Assembly: GCF_004353925.1 (NCBI RefSeq)
Contig: NZ_SMOK01000026.1
Location: 1 to 64,000, forward strand
Reading direction: 5' to 3'
From: Pseudomonas sp. H9
GTDB taxonomy: Bacteria; Pseudomonadota; Gammaproteobacteria; Pseudomonadales; Pseudomonadaceae
DNA: 64,000 bases
Shown here: one piece after another, positions 36,741 through 45,642 of the stretch
Layout of the letters: each line of letters starts with the position of its first letter
How positions within the stretch are numbered: the first letter of the stretch is position 1
Position numbers and translations under genes: made by a program
The notes under the pieces: generated by a model
Database searches by the model: none
Seen by the model: only the letters and a program-made list of their open reading frames with translations
Told to the model about the DNA's origin: nothing

Positions 36741-37373
36741 ATGCCATTTATAAGCATTGAGGGCATTGACGGTAGCGGGAAGAGCGAGCAAGTTAAACGA
36801 CTTGTTGACCATCTTAGAGCTCTAGGGCTCTCGGTGCTACAGACAAAAGAGCCGGATGGAGGGCATTTGGGTAAGGAGGTTCGGGCGATCTTAACGCATG
36901 CCGATCGAAACCTCGCCCCTGCTGAGCAATTGTTGTTAGTCAGCGCTGCACGTTATGACCACGTGAAAAATGTCATTCGGCCTGCATTAGCGAACGGCCA
37001 GTGGGTCATCTCTGATCGTTTCGTTGACTCAACCTATGCATTCCAAGTCGCGGTGTCCGATACCGATCTGCATCAATTATTTCGCTCGGTCACCGACATT
37101 GTCGTAAGCACTACGCTCCCCGACTTCACATTCATTCTCGACCTTCCGCTCAAGGTCGCAGCAGCCCGGAGAGACCAGCGCCATGACGATATCAGCGACC
37201 CGGCGGAAGCGACGCGGGATTTCGCGGCCATCCGGAACGGGCTATTGGAGGTGGCAATCCAAAATCCGGAGCGTTGCCACATCATCGATGGGAACCAGCA
37301 ACCGGACGAGGTTGCACGCGACATCTGGCGCATAGTGGAACGCTTACTGCGAGATTTTCCTGCAAACCACTGA
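36741..37373 (+). CDS. Thymidylate kinase-like protein (second copy type)
   Basis: The 210-aa P-loop kinase has IEGIDGSGKSEQVKRL (Walker A), KEPDGGHLGKE, the DRF-type substrate motif SDRFVDSTYAFQ and an Arg-rich lid (ARRDQRHDD), the standard TMK layout. The housekeeping tmk of Pseudomonas normally lies beside holB, so this is an accessory copy. AAAGGA precedes the ATG. It diverges from the radical SAM gene with only 41 bases between starts and is followed 44 bases later by the NB-ARC gene. It may act on a modified nucleotide made by the radical SAM enzyme; that is inference. Confidence 0.85.
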   Translation: MPFISIEGIDGSGKSEQVKRLVDHLRALGLSVLQTKEPDGGHLGKEVRAILTHADRNLAPAEQLLLVSAARYDHVKNVIRPALANGQWVISDRFVDSTYAFQVAVSDTDLHQLFRSVTDIVVSTTLPDFTFILDLPLKVAAARRDQRHDDISDPAEATRDFAAIRNGLLEVAIQNPERCHIIDGNQQPDEVARDIWRIVERLLRDFPANH

Positions 37374-37417
37374 GAAACTAAAGTCTACTGCGTAAAACTT
37401 GACAACCTGAGTCTTTA

Positions 37418-40129
37418 ATGAATCCGCAAACCCGTAATCTACTCATTCAGCGTGTGATTGATTCGCTAGGCATGTTGGCACCCGGTTCAACTTTCGAGCG
37501 TTTCGGGGTCATCTTGGTTCAGCGGATGTGTGGTGTAAAACTGGTTCAACGTGGCTCTTCAGTCAACGGTAGTCCAGTTGGGGGCGCTTTAGACGCTGTC
37601 TCCGAAGATGGTCGGATTGTGGTTGAGGCGTCCATTCAAAAAGGATACTTTTCCGGTGCAATGAAAAAGCCCTGGGATGATCTCAACCATACTCTCGCGC
37701 TTGCGCCACTCGCCAAAGAGATCTATCTGCTGAGCTCGCAGCGCGCGGAAACAGGCGCTATTGAAGCAATGGTTAATTCAGCTTCGCAAGAGAGCCGCAT
37801 GGACGAGCGGCACCTCCATCTGCTGGACAGCCGCGCTATCGCGGAGGCTATCATTGACACGCTGATGCTTTGTGACGATGCAATCGATGACCTAGCGGAA
37901 TACCTGCCTGTCCTTGCCGAGATACGAGATGATCACCCTGCTTCATTGAAAGTGCCTCTACTGAGCGAGTTTTACGTTAGAAATGAGGCAGTTGATGAAG
38001 AACTCGATCAACGGCTAGAAACATCAGCCTGTGTTGAGATCAGTGGTATTGGTGGTATTGGTAAATCACAAGCTGCGGCCGCATGTCTATTGCGGAGTGC
38101 AAACCGCTTTGAATACAGATTTTGGGTCAGCGGCCGGGATATCGACACTGTCGAGAGGCTCTCTTCAGTACCAGTCAAGCGAGGCGGCGCCGAGCGAAAT
38201 GTTAGCGGTTTATTGAAGAAGAACAGTACCTTCTTAGTCGTAGATGATGCACGCCCAGAGCTGAAGATCGAGGAATTAGCTGCTCTTTGCGGGCCAGATT
38301 CGCGAATCCTGATCACTCGGCAGAACCCCTCAAAAGGAGCATTCCCTATGCCACCAATGGAGGAGATGCAGGCTCGAGAACTGCTTGGAAAAGGCCTCAG
38401 TACCCACCCATCTGAGGAAGAGTTTCAAACGATTTGGAGAGCTGTCGGCGGACATCCGCTAAGTCTCGTTATGCTAAATGCTGCCGCCCACGAAGAGGTG
38501 CCGTGGGACGAACTCGCCAACGACTGCGCTAATGTCGCCAATATGGCCCATAACGGTGCACGGCTTGCCGACTGCATTCTCGGCCGACTGAAACCAGTTC
38601 TGGAAGAAGAGTTGTGTATGTTCCAGTGGGCAGGACAAAGCCACTGCGATCGTGAATTTTTTAAATATGTTATCGGCTCACTGCGTTTAAAACCGTTCGA
38701 GCGTCATGGTTTGACTGCACCCGAGAGCAAAGCATCAATCCGTGTTCACGATATAGTTTTTACCGCCTTAAACTCGTTGAATTGGCTAACCGAGGAAAAA
38801 GCGAGAACAATCAATAACAGACTCGAAGAGTTCATTCTCCAGCAAATCAGAACGGATGGGAATGCGCTGCAACTGATCGCATCACAGCTTAAAGGGAAGA
38901 TCGCTAGCAATGTCAAAAGTGGTGATCGGCGTCCAGCCTTCCTTTACACCTTAGCTATGGTCTGGAAGGGCACTGAAATTCAGCATGAACTACTGTCTGA
39001 TCCGCTTGAGGATGCAAGTCGACTCAGACAGCTAGACGCTTCACAAAATGAGGTGGCAATTTTAGTGGTTCTCGAGACCATAGAAGCAAAAGAACGCTAT
39101 CTACGTCAAACTAAAGGCGAGCCAACGGCCAGAGCATGGCTTGAAACAATCCTAGAAGCATATGACGACCTAGCGGCCATGTCCGGCCTTGATATTCGCC
39201 AAGCTGCTGAAATTAAATATCACCATGCGAAAACTCTCCATAGCCTGAGGAGGTACGAGGAGGCGAAGCGCTTATTCTTGGAGGTAGTTTCCAGTTACCC
39301 ACTGAATCAGGCAAAACTTCAACTTTTGAAATCTTTTGGTCGTCACCCTGATGGCTATGAAACAGCTCAACGATATGCCTCAGAGATAATCGATGCAAAA
39401 CTGAACAACGACAATGTCCCCCCTTCCCTGCTAATGGCACTGGGCGATGCCCTTAATGGAGCGAGACAAACATGGGCAGGGGAACTCCTCAAGCAACATG
39501 AGGAGCTATTTCTACAGCAAGCTCTATACAGTGCCGCCATCGGGATACCGCAAGGCTATCACTCCGTCGCAAGTTTCATTCGTGCATTGACTTGGCATGA
39601 ACCAGAACGGGTTAAAAGCGTATTGGAGCAATTACCCGAACCAACCCCTCTGATGTTGGACGATGACCAAAGCCGCGGTGGCTATGCAGAAATCATGTTG
39701 CTTGCATCGGACGTCAATGCTGCTGAGCTAAGCCTTGTTCTAGAAGCTTTCGAGACGCTGAAGTCACCAGATCCCTATCAGAAGCGCAAGTGGGGAGAAT
39801 CGCTTTATAAACTTGGCCGCCACGAAGAGGCAGAGAATATTTTAGAGTCCATCGAAGATGGGAGTGGGCGGATATGGCTGGCTCATAACCTCTCGCAGGT
39901 GAAACTTGAGTTAGGCAAGCTAGATGAAGCCCTTAACCTCGTCACTGAGTCTATTGAGGGGGCAAATGGCGTCAACATGAAATACCGTAGCAGCTTCCTT
40001 TTGCAGCGCGTCAAAGTTAAGATTGCGCTTGGCCAGGACCCCACTTGCGACATAGCCGAAGGTCGACATCACACAACTAACCCTGGACTACTAAGTCAAT
40101 TTTCCTCATTTGAAACTAGTAACGCATAG
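37418..40129 (+). CDS. STAND NTPase: nuclease-like N-terminus, NB-ARC, TPR
   Basis: The 903-aa protein has an N-terminal domain (about 1-150) with D58 and E70 in ALDAVSEDGRIVVEASIQKG, resembling divergent restriction-endonuclease-like domains on STAND proteins but lacking a clear ExK. The NTPase has Walker A SGIGGIGKSQ (about 208-217), Walker B TFLVVDDA and a sensor region RILITRQNP; the C-terminal third is helical repeats of TPR type (YEEAKRLFLEVV, LGKLDEALNLV). The layout matches anti-phage signal sensors such as Avs. It probably forms an operon with the TMP-kinase gene. Confidence 0.75.
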   Translation: MNPQTRNLLIQRVIDSLGMLAPGSTFERFGVILVQRMCGVKLVQRGSSVNGSPVGGALDAVSEDGRIVVEASIQKGYFSGAMKKPWDDLNHTLALAPLAKEIYLLSSQRAETGAIEAMVNSASQESRMDERHLHLLDSRAIAEAIIDTLMLCDDAIDDLAEYLPVLAEIRDDHPASLKVPLLSEFYVRNEAVDEELDQRLETSACVEISGIGGIGKSQAAAACLLRSANRFEYRFWVSGRDIDTVERLSSVPVKRGGAERNVSGLLKKNSTFLVVDDARPELKIEELAALCGPDSRILITRQNPSKGAFPMPPMEEMQARELLGKGLSTHPSEEEFQTIWRAVGGHPLSLVMLNAAAHEEVPWDELANDCANVANMAHNGARLADCILGRLKPVLEEELCMFQWAGQSHCDREFFKYVIGSLRLKPFERHGLTAPESKASIRVHDIVFTALNSLNWLTEEKARTINNRLEEFILQQIRTDGNALQLIASQLKGKIASNVKSGDRRPAFLYTLAMVWKGTEIQHELLSDPLEDASRLRQLDASQNEVAILVVLETIEAKERYLRQTKGEPTARAWLETILEAYDDLAAMSGLDIRQAAEIKYHHAKTLHSLRRYEEAKRLFLEVVSSYPLNQAKLQLLKSFGRHPDGYETAQRYASEIIDAKLNNDNVPPSLLMALGDALNGARQTWAGELLKQHEELFLQQALYSAAIGIPQGYHSVASFIRALTWHEPERVKSVLEQLPEPTPLMLDDDQSRGGYAEIMLLASDVNAAELSLVLEAFETLKSPDPYQKRKWGESLYKLGRHEEAENILESIEDGSGRIWLAHNLSQVKLELGKLDEALNLVTESIEGANGVNMKYRSSFLLQRVKVKIALGQDPTCDIAEGRHHTTNPGLLSQFSSFETSNA

Positions 40130-40156
40130 TTTTTGAAGATAAGTTCTTCGTTTCGC

Positions 40157-40199
40157 TTAGGTGGAGATCGTACGAACCGGACGGTCTCCTCCACCTAAA
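40157..40199. terminator. Hairpin between convergent genes
   Basis: TTAGGTGGAGA pairs with TCTCCTCCACCTAA (one bulge) between the stops of the STAND gene and the zinc-ribbon ORF. It may terminate both. Confidence 0.55.
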
Positions 40200-40203
40200 C
40201 AAA

Positions 40204-40422
40204 CTAAGCGTTACCCTTACCCTCCTCTTCCTCCTCAACTGAAACTCCACACCACTCACACCTGTCACCAAAATACATATCATAGGCGCCTTGACACACT
40301 ATCTGGTGCTCCTCGCCAGCTTGAGCATCCCGCTCAATGCAGTCATTACAAAGATTGATAGTGGGATACTGTTCAGAGGTGCTGTCAGATTGCATATCCC
40401 CAAAGACGGTACATGTTTTCAT
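40204..40422 (-). CDS. Small zinc-ribbon protein downstream of kwaB
   Basis: A 72-aa protein starting MKTCTVFGDMQSDS, with paired cysteines CNDC and CEWC and an acidic Glu-rich tail, so probably a zinc ribbon. AGGAG lies ten bases before ATG 40422. The frame is open upstream to 40737, where GTGA overlaps the kwaB stop, so a 177-aa form is possible, but the upstream 105 codons look unlike a folded domain. I know no such partner of Kiwa. Confidence 0.6.
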   Translation of the reverse strand: MKTCTVFGDMQSDSTSEQYPTINLCNDCIERDAQAGEEHQIVCQGAYDMYFGDRCEWCGVSVEEEEEGKGNA

Positions 40423-40733
40423 AGTTAGCGGCTCCTGGCTGATAAGCCCAGTGTAATCACTGTGAGGCTTAGAAAAACATGAGATTTTTAAATTCTTTCG
40501 ACCTTTGCTGAAAGGAGCTAAATACAGATAACCGCAGGGAACCCTAATGCTTTTTCGGATCTCCGAAACGGGGCAACGAGCATGATAAATCGCTTTTGCT
40601 AAAGCTGCCAAAATTTTCCGGCCTGATCTCCTAGTAGATGTCTTAGCGTCCCATACGGATCGATAGCCGCCTGCCCCCATGAACACCACTGGCCATTCGC
40701 AGGCTTGGTAATATCTACACAACTGAGAGTGTT
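40423..40733. other. Stretch between kwaB and zinc-ribbon ORF
   Basis: About 311 bases. The minus-strand frame of the zinc-ribbon ORF is open through it, starting at a GTG that overlaps the kwaB stop. Apart from that possible N-terminal extension nothing is recognised. Confidence 0.4.
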
Positions 40734-41660
40734 TCACACCCCTGTTTCAGCGGTGTTCTGAACATCATAGATTTTTTCAGAAAAGTGAGATTTCAGCCGA
40801 TGATCCAGTAGTGCTTTGAAAATATCAGGGCAGCTTTCTGGCGTAGGCACGATTTTTCCGTCAGCCTGGAAGGGGATGTTCAGGCCAAAATTAGCATACT
40901 CGCGTCGCAAATTCCCCATGAATCTTGCATCGAGATAATGGCCCTTCATCTTGATGGCCGAAGCTCTGCGAAGCTGCATGGCATTTGTCCCAACATAGGC
41001 GCTTACCACCTCGGTAGTGGTGAAAAGCGCTTGAAAATCAGCCTGAGCTAGGAGTTGATTGAAGTCATCTTGGTGGGCTGCTTTATGGCTCAACATCGAC
41101 TCAAAGCTAGATTTGTGCTTTATGAATATGGTGTCTTCCAGAACTGCCATATCAAAGTCTTTTGCTATGTGAAAGCTGGGAGCCTCATCCAGCTTCAGCG
41201 TTTTTGATTTGAAAAATGTGTGAATGGCACCAGCTCGCCTCTTAGTCTTCCATGTGGCATCCGTCTTGCGCAGACAGTACAGATTGCCCTGGATACTGGA
41301 AAATTTCACCAAGTAGAACTCGGCGTTGGCCAGCTCTTCCATTTTGGAGACTCGCTTGGCTGGTGTCTGGTCATGCGACGCTGCGATGAACTTGGCTGCA
41401 TGGGTTTCGTCCTGAGGAATTGTGAGTGCGCTCGATTGATTGTTCTCAGCGAGCAACCCGTATTCAAGCGTTTCAGTGAGTGCCGACTTGAAGGTCATTG
41501 CCGTTGACTTCAATGCCAGTTTTAGGTCGTTATCCAGGCTTACCCATTTCCCAGTGTATTTTGGCTCTGGTGGCGTGCCTTTTGTATATCGCCTGAATAT
41601 CCAAAAATTCACCGTTGCTTCTTGGAGGTCAAAATTGTGTAGATCCTGCAGCACTGCCAT
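40734..41660 (-). CDS. kwaB: Kiwa anti-phage protein KwaB (DUF4868)
   Basis: The 308-aa cytoplasmic protein matches the DUF4868/KwaB family in length and layout, including the C-terminal block LRRASAIKMKGHYLD and FMGNLRREYANFGLNIPF. Kiwa is an established two-gene phage-defence system in which membrane KwaA recruits KwaB to the site of infection. KwaB binds DNA and blocks phage replication or late transcription. The gene follows kwaA by two bases, with AAGGGA inside the end of kwaA as ribosome-binding site. Confidence 0.85.
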   Translation of the reverse strand: MAVLQDLHNFDLQEATVNFWIFRRYTKGTPPEPKYTGKWVSLDNDLKLALKSTAMTFKSALTETLEYGLLAENNQSSALTIPQDETHAAKFIAASHDQTPAKRVSKMEELANAEFYLVKFSSIQGNLYCLRKTDATWKTKRRAGAIHTFFKSKTLKLDEAPSFHIAKDFDMAVLEDTIFIKHKSSFESMLSHKAAHQDDFNQLLAQADFQALFTTTEVVSAYVGTNAMQLRRASAIKMKGHYLDARFMGNLRREYANFGLNIPFQADGKIVPTPESCPDIFKALLDHRLKSHFSEKIYDVQNTAETGV

Positions 41661-41662
41661 GG

Positions 41663-42256
41663 CTAATCCCTTTTAACTATGACTTCTTGAATAAATTCGA
41701 CGTCAATGGTCGCTTTGACGGCGGGTTTGAATTCAGTTTTGGCCAAGGCTTTATCTACGCGCTCAGTTGGGCTATTCTGGTAGGTGTACTTTATCTCGTA
41801 GAGCTTCCAGCCCAAGACAATCAAAATTGGGTTGAGGACGACTTGGCCGGTTTTATACGATAGCCAAAAAATCCACATCATGAATAATGTAAACCCCAGC
41901 ACCTTGGTCAACTGAGAGTACTCAAGACTCATGAACGAGACAATGTAGGGAACTACGTAGTTGATCAGATCGGTTGGAATTTGCTTTGACTCAATGATGG
42001 TAATACTCTGCGGCTCCTGCTTACACCAAATCACAAAGATAGTAACCAGAAAGCAAGCTAGACAGCAGAGGGCAAATCCAATCGAAAGGCCAGAGTTATT
42101 AAAAGGTAACTCACACTCCGACAGCATCTGCGTAAACGTTGAGCAGAAAGGTCTACTGAAAAGATCGATTTTCAAGTCCTGGACCAACAGGATAATGCTG
42201 AGCGGAAGGTACGAGCCCAGAAAGATTGCTGCGGCGAATACTAGCCTGAGTTCCAT
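41663..42256 (-). CDS. kwaA: Kiwa membrane sensor KwaA
   Basis: The 197-aa protein has four predicted membrane segments (about 5-27, 55-78, 97-118, 122-145) and a charged cytoplasmic C-terminus, as known for KwaA. AGGGA precedes ATG 42256. Directly coupled to kwaB, it completes the Kiwa pair. Sequence conservation of KwaA is low, so the call rests on size, topology and partner. Confidence 0.8.
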   Translation of the reverse strand: MELRLVFAAAIFLGSYLPLSIILLVQDLKIDLFSRPFCSTFTQMLSECELPFNNSGLSIGFALCCLACFLVTIFVIWCKQEPQSITIIESKQIPTDLINYVVPYIVSFMSLEYSQLTKVLGFTLFMMWIFWLSYKTGQVVLNPILIVLGWKLYEIKYTYQNSPTERVDKALAKTEFKPAVKATIDVEFIQEVIVKRD

Positions 42257-43257
42257 TACGCATCCCTGCTATAGCGGGGCGAACTCATTCGTCCCGTGGC
42301 GCGAAAATCACTAAACTTAGGATAACGGCGATCAATCGCTGCCGCTAGTGGCATTTTGCTCCAACAAGCTCATAATGCGCCGTAACCATGCCGTAATTGC
42401 TACCGCCAGATATTTCTCTTAGCGCTTGCGGCCCTGCGTAACCATGAGCCTGTCATAGCCGCAATTACGGCCATCGCGTTTACCCGCCACCAATGCCATG
42501 TCGGTTACCTCATATTCCGATCTCCGACCCTCGCCCCAAGTCATCCCGCCAAGAATGCTGAGTGTTATCAGGGATCAAGGCCCCTGCGGCCTGTGGGGTA
42601 TGTCCACTACGCGGGACTGGCGGCTCCTTACGTCCGGGAGCAAGGGCATCTCATGATCCGGCCTCCTGAGCACCGTTACCGGTGGGCGGGTGGATGCTGC
42701 ATTGGCTGACGAGACCAGTGCAGCAAGATCCTAAGTCATGTGCAAGCAGCAATTCGATGACCGGGGCGTGCCTGACTGTCAGTCAAGTGCAGTCCATTCC
42801 CTGGTCTGCGGCACCATCATCTACATGGCTGTTGCTGATGACATCGGTGTTTGTCACACCAATAGTCACGAGGAGGATTGCCCCAAAGCCTTGCGTATAG
42901 ACCGGAGACATGGATGACAGCTGTACCAAGAAACGGCGGCAACCATCGCAAGGCGCTTAACCTGCGCATGGAACAAAGCAACATCACGTCGTTTGAGCAC
43001 ACCAGCAGAAGCGTCAAGTACTCTTCGAACGAAAATACTGTTGATTTATACAGTTCCCATGAGTATTTTGAGGACTCTTGCGCGGGTACTCCAGCCGAGC
43101 TAGCTGACCGTGAGCGAAAAAACGTATCGATATCGCTCTAGATGGCGATGAAGAACAGGAAGCGTTCCGATGGATTTATATCCGGGGGCCTGAACCATTT
43201 ACTCAAGCGGGTGGTTCGGCAAGTTTATCGATTACATTCTAAAATCAGGTCAGATGA
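42257..43257. other. About 1 kb without a recognised gene
   Basis: No ORF in this stretch is convincing. It contains an 11-bp perfect inverted repeat (GCCGTAATTGC at 42390-42400, GCAATTACGGC at 42461-42471), each preceded by a TAACCATG copy, and GC-rich segments unlike the flanking defence genes. It could be a degraded mobile element or a structured RNA region; I cannot name it. Confidence 0.5.
42390..42471. repeat. 11-bp inverted repeat
   Basis: GCCGTAATTGC and GCAATTACGGC enclose 60 bases. TAACCATG occurs in direct orientation just before each arm region (42383 and 42440). Confidence 0.7.
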
Positions 43258-45147
43258 ATGGCGTACACAGATATTGATCTCGGGAACCTACTGGCTGATC
43301 CAAAACCGGTAACCACCAACAGCATCGAGCCCAAACTCGGAGAGCTACCATGGGAACAGATGCACTGGGAAGACTTTCAAAAATTGTGCGCTCGCCTGGT
43401 CCAACGTCAGTACCTACCAAGTGGCATTCAGGTTTTCCAGTACGGAAAATCTGGCCAAGAGCAAGATGGGATTGACATAATTTGGAAAACTACAGATGCA
43501 TGTAAATATAGTGTCGCCGAGGTAAAACATTGGAAAGCAGTTAAGCCATCGAATATTCAAACTTGGCTTAAAGCATTCCTAGACGGTGAGCGTGCAACGG
43601 ATTCTCAAATATGGATTCTGTGTCTCTCAGTTAATATCGAGGATGATACTAAACTGGTGATGGCATGGGACGCCGCGAAAACTGAGCTAGAGTCACATGA
43701 CATTCAAGCATTGGTTTGGGATCGAGGCTTTATTGAAGAGCTCTTGCGGGGTAGCCCTGAGCTTGTAGAGCGCTTTTTCTCCAAAGAGATTCGAGACCGT
43801 TTCTGTTACACGCTTAGCATGCCAACCGAGGAGCCACGCCTATTTCACCGCACCTATATTGGCCAATCCGATTCGCACCTCACCGCCGAAAATGAAAGTG
43901 TCAGAGTGGAAGTCATTCTGCCCACTCGAAATTCTCCCCATGCGTCTGCCATCCTATCGTTTGCTCGGTCAAATTTAGAAGGCGTATCACTGGCTATCGA
44001 TGGAAAAGATTTTGTGCGATGGCTGCAATGGGCGGGGCATCCTCACGACCCGTTGAAAGGTCCTTTTACATTACCATTGAGCGATCCGGATCGCTTTCTC
44101 CTGACCACCCCAAAATTTCAACTGAGCTTGAGCAGTTCTGAATTCGAACAGCTGGACTGGTGTCTGCGACATATATGGACTCACTACCTGTCCGCAATCC
44201 AAGCACTGGAAAACGATTGGAGATGCCTTAGGTTCAAGAGGCTAAGTGGATCATCCCAACCAGTCCATGCACTTATTAGCCTTCCACGTGCTCTCTGGCG
44301 TCTAATAATGGAATATGTTAGCGAGCATGATTACGTCAAAGGTGAATCTGATCAGCACATTTTCGATGAATCCAATAGTGTCCTGAAAGTGTTCTCACCA
44401 ACTACTACACCGGCGCTGGATGCTGGGTATCATCTTATTTCGTATGCCTATGATGAAGGTGGTCCAACCGGCCGCTATGAGCCAAACATCAATATCTGTT
44501 GGAACCCCAATAATCTGCGTGAGCTTTCCAGTCCTTGGGGCCCTAGGGGGCAATGGGATGCTGAATTCACCCATGATTGGCTGAAGTTGACACTTCTACC
44601 TAACGTCAGGGATTGGCACCAACGTAAAAGCCAGCAGAATCTATCTTGGTTGACCAATCCCGTTGAAAAGCTAACGGGGAACACTCCCGTTCTAGCCACG
44701 GAGGATTATGTCATTTCACTAGCTCGGCTCAGCATGCGGCAGATTGCTGAGGCAATGACAGTCGAAGAGTTGAATAGCTGCCTACATGCCATGCAACTGC
44801 ACTTCAGTTGCCTTAGCACTTCGGCTGTTCTCGAGCAAGATCTATTTATCAGTGTGTTGCGATGCGTTCAACATTTGGCTTACCGCTTACCTGAGCAGCA
44901 TCATAACTACATCCGAGGCAACCTTCAACTTGGTCGAGAGCCACTGGTAGAGAGCCTCGCTGAACTGATAACGACCAATAATACTAATTCGACCAACTGC
45001 ACGATGCTGGAAATGGCGCTTCGATCGCTAATTTGCTGCAGTGAAAATTTAATCTGGACTGATAATGACTTGAAGTGGGTGAAACAGATGCTTGAACCGG
45101 TCTGGGCAAGAATGCGCGAAGACCTGTTGTGCGAAATGTTTTCCTAA
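43258..45147 (+). CDS. Mrr-like endonuclease-domain protein, candidate defence gene
   Basis: The 629-aa protein has an N-terminal Mrr-type PD-(D/E)xK domain (about 25-170): WEDFQKLCARLVQRQY, then YGKSGQEQDGIDI (Asp about 71) and SVAEVKHW (ExK about 88-90). The remaining ~460 residues match nothing I know; they are mixed alpha/beta with a helical end and could be the sensor. No methylase or ATPase partner is adjacent. Codon use is AT-rich, like the other island genes. It lies between Kiwa and a radical SAM remnant. Confidence 0.72.
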   Translation: MAYTDIDLGNLLADPKPVTTNSIEPKLGELPWEQMHWEDFQKLCARLVQRQYLPSGIQVFQYGKSGQEQDGIDIIWKTTDACKYSVAEVKHWKAVKPSNIQTWLKAFLDGERATDSQIWILCLSVNIEDDTKLVMAWDAAKTELESHDIQALVWDRGFIEELLRGSPELVERFFSKEIRDRFCYTLSMPTEEPRLFHRTYIGQSDSHLTAENESVRVEVILPTRNSPHASAILSFARSNLEGVSLAIDGKDFVRWLQWAGHPHDPLKGPFTLPLSDPDRFLLTTPKFQLSLSSSEFEQLDWCLRHIWTHYLSAIQALENDWRCLRFKRLSGSSQPVHALISLPRALWRLIMEYVSEHDYVKGESDQHIFDESNSVLKVFSPTTTPALDAGYHLISYAYDEGGPTGRYEPNINICWNPNNLRELSSPWGPRGQWDAEFTHDWLKLTLLPNVRDWHQRKSQQNLSWLTNPVEKLTGNTPVLATEDYVISLARLSMRQIAEAMTVEELNSCLHAMQLHFSCLSTSAVLEQDLFISVLRCVQHLAYRLPEQHHNYIRGNLQLGREPLVESLAELITTNNTNSTNCTMLEMALRSLICCSENLIWTDNDLKWVKQMLEPVWARMREDLLCEMFS

Positions 45148-45154
45148 GGTCGAG

Positions 45155-45270
45155 ATCAAGGTCAGCGCGTGTGTAATCACAAGGGTAATAGGAGAATCTT
45201 TTTTAACTTGAGTTTTTCCCTCTGCATTGGATATAGCGCTGGGCAACTCTAATCTTGCAGCCTCAGCTTT
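45155..45270 (-). pseudogene. Remnant of a second radical SAM gene (3' end)
   Basis: On the minus strand this segment aligns with the end of the radical SAM gene (35376-35486): blocks such as GCTGAGGCTGCAAG, GCGCTATAT, AAGTTAAAAA, TCCTATTAC and CGCGCTGAC occur in the same order and spacing, with substitutions and small frame shifts. It is a decayed paralogue, not a working gene, and lies immediately after the Mrr-like gene. Confidence 0.8.
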
Positions 45271-45642
45271 CTTTAGTTCACGGATCTACGAGCCATCAGA
45301 TCAGATCCCAGCCGAATTATCTGCCGTACGGTGAAGCCTATTACTGGCAAGCCATGCTCATAAAGCAAGATATGAATACCTGTAGTGCTGAGATAGTAGG
45401 GCTGTTTCGCAGCCCATCGCCGGCAAGCGCGGCTCCCACTGGACCTAGGGACACCCTGAAAATCTCGATTACTTCTTTTCACCAGCGGGAACTTTGGGTC
45501 GACTGCTGTCAGTCGTGCCTATCAAAATCAGATCGTCGATCAGAGGTTGAACACCCATGTTTTTTGTAAACGACGAGCGAGCAGCCGTACGGTCAGCAAA
45601 TAGTAATACTGCGTCGCCTCGCTGCGTCGCCTTAGGCGATGC
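45271..45642. other. Gene-free stretch with REP-like half
   Basis: No supported gene. A sequence like a divergent REP half (CGCCGGCAAGCGCGGCTCCC, about 45418-45437) lies here, of a subtype different from the main REPs of the window. Confidence 0.5.
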
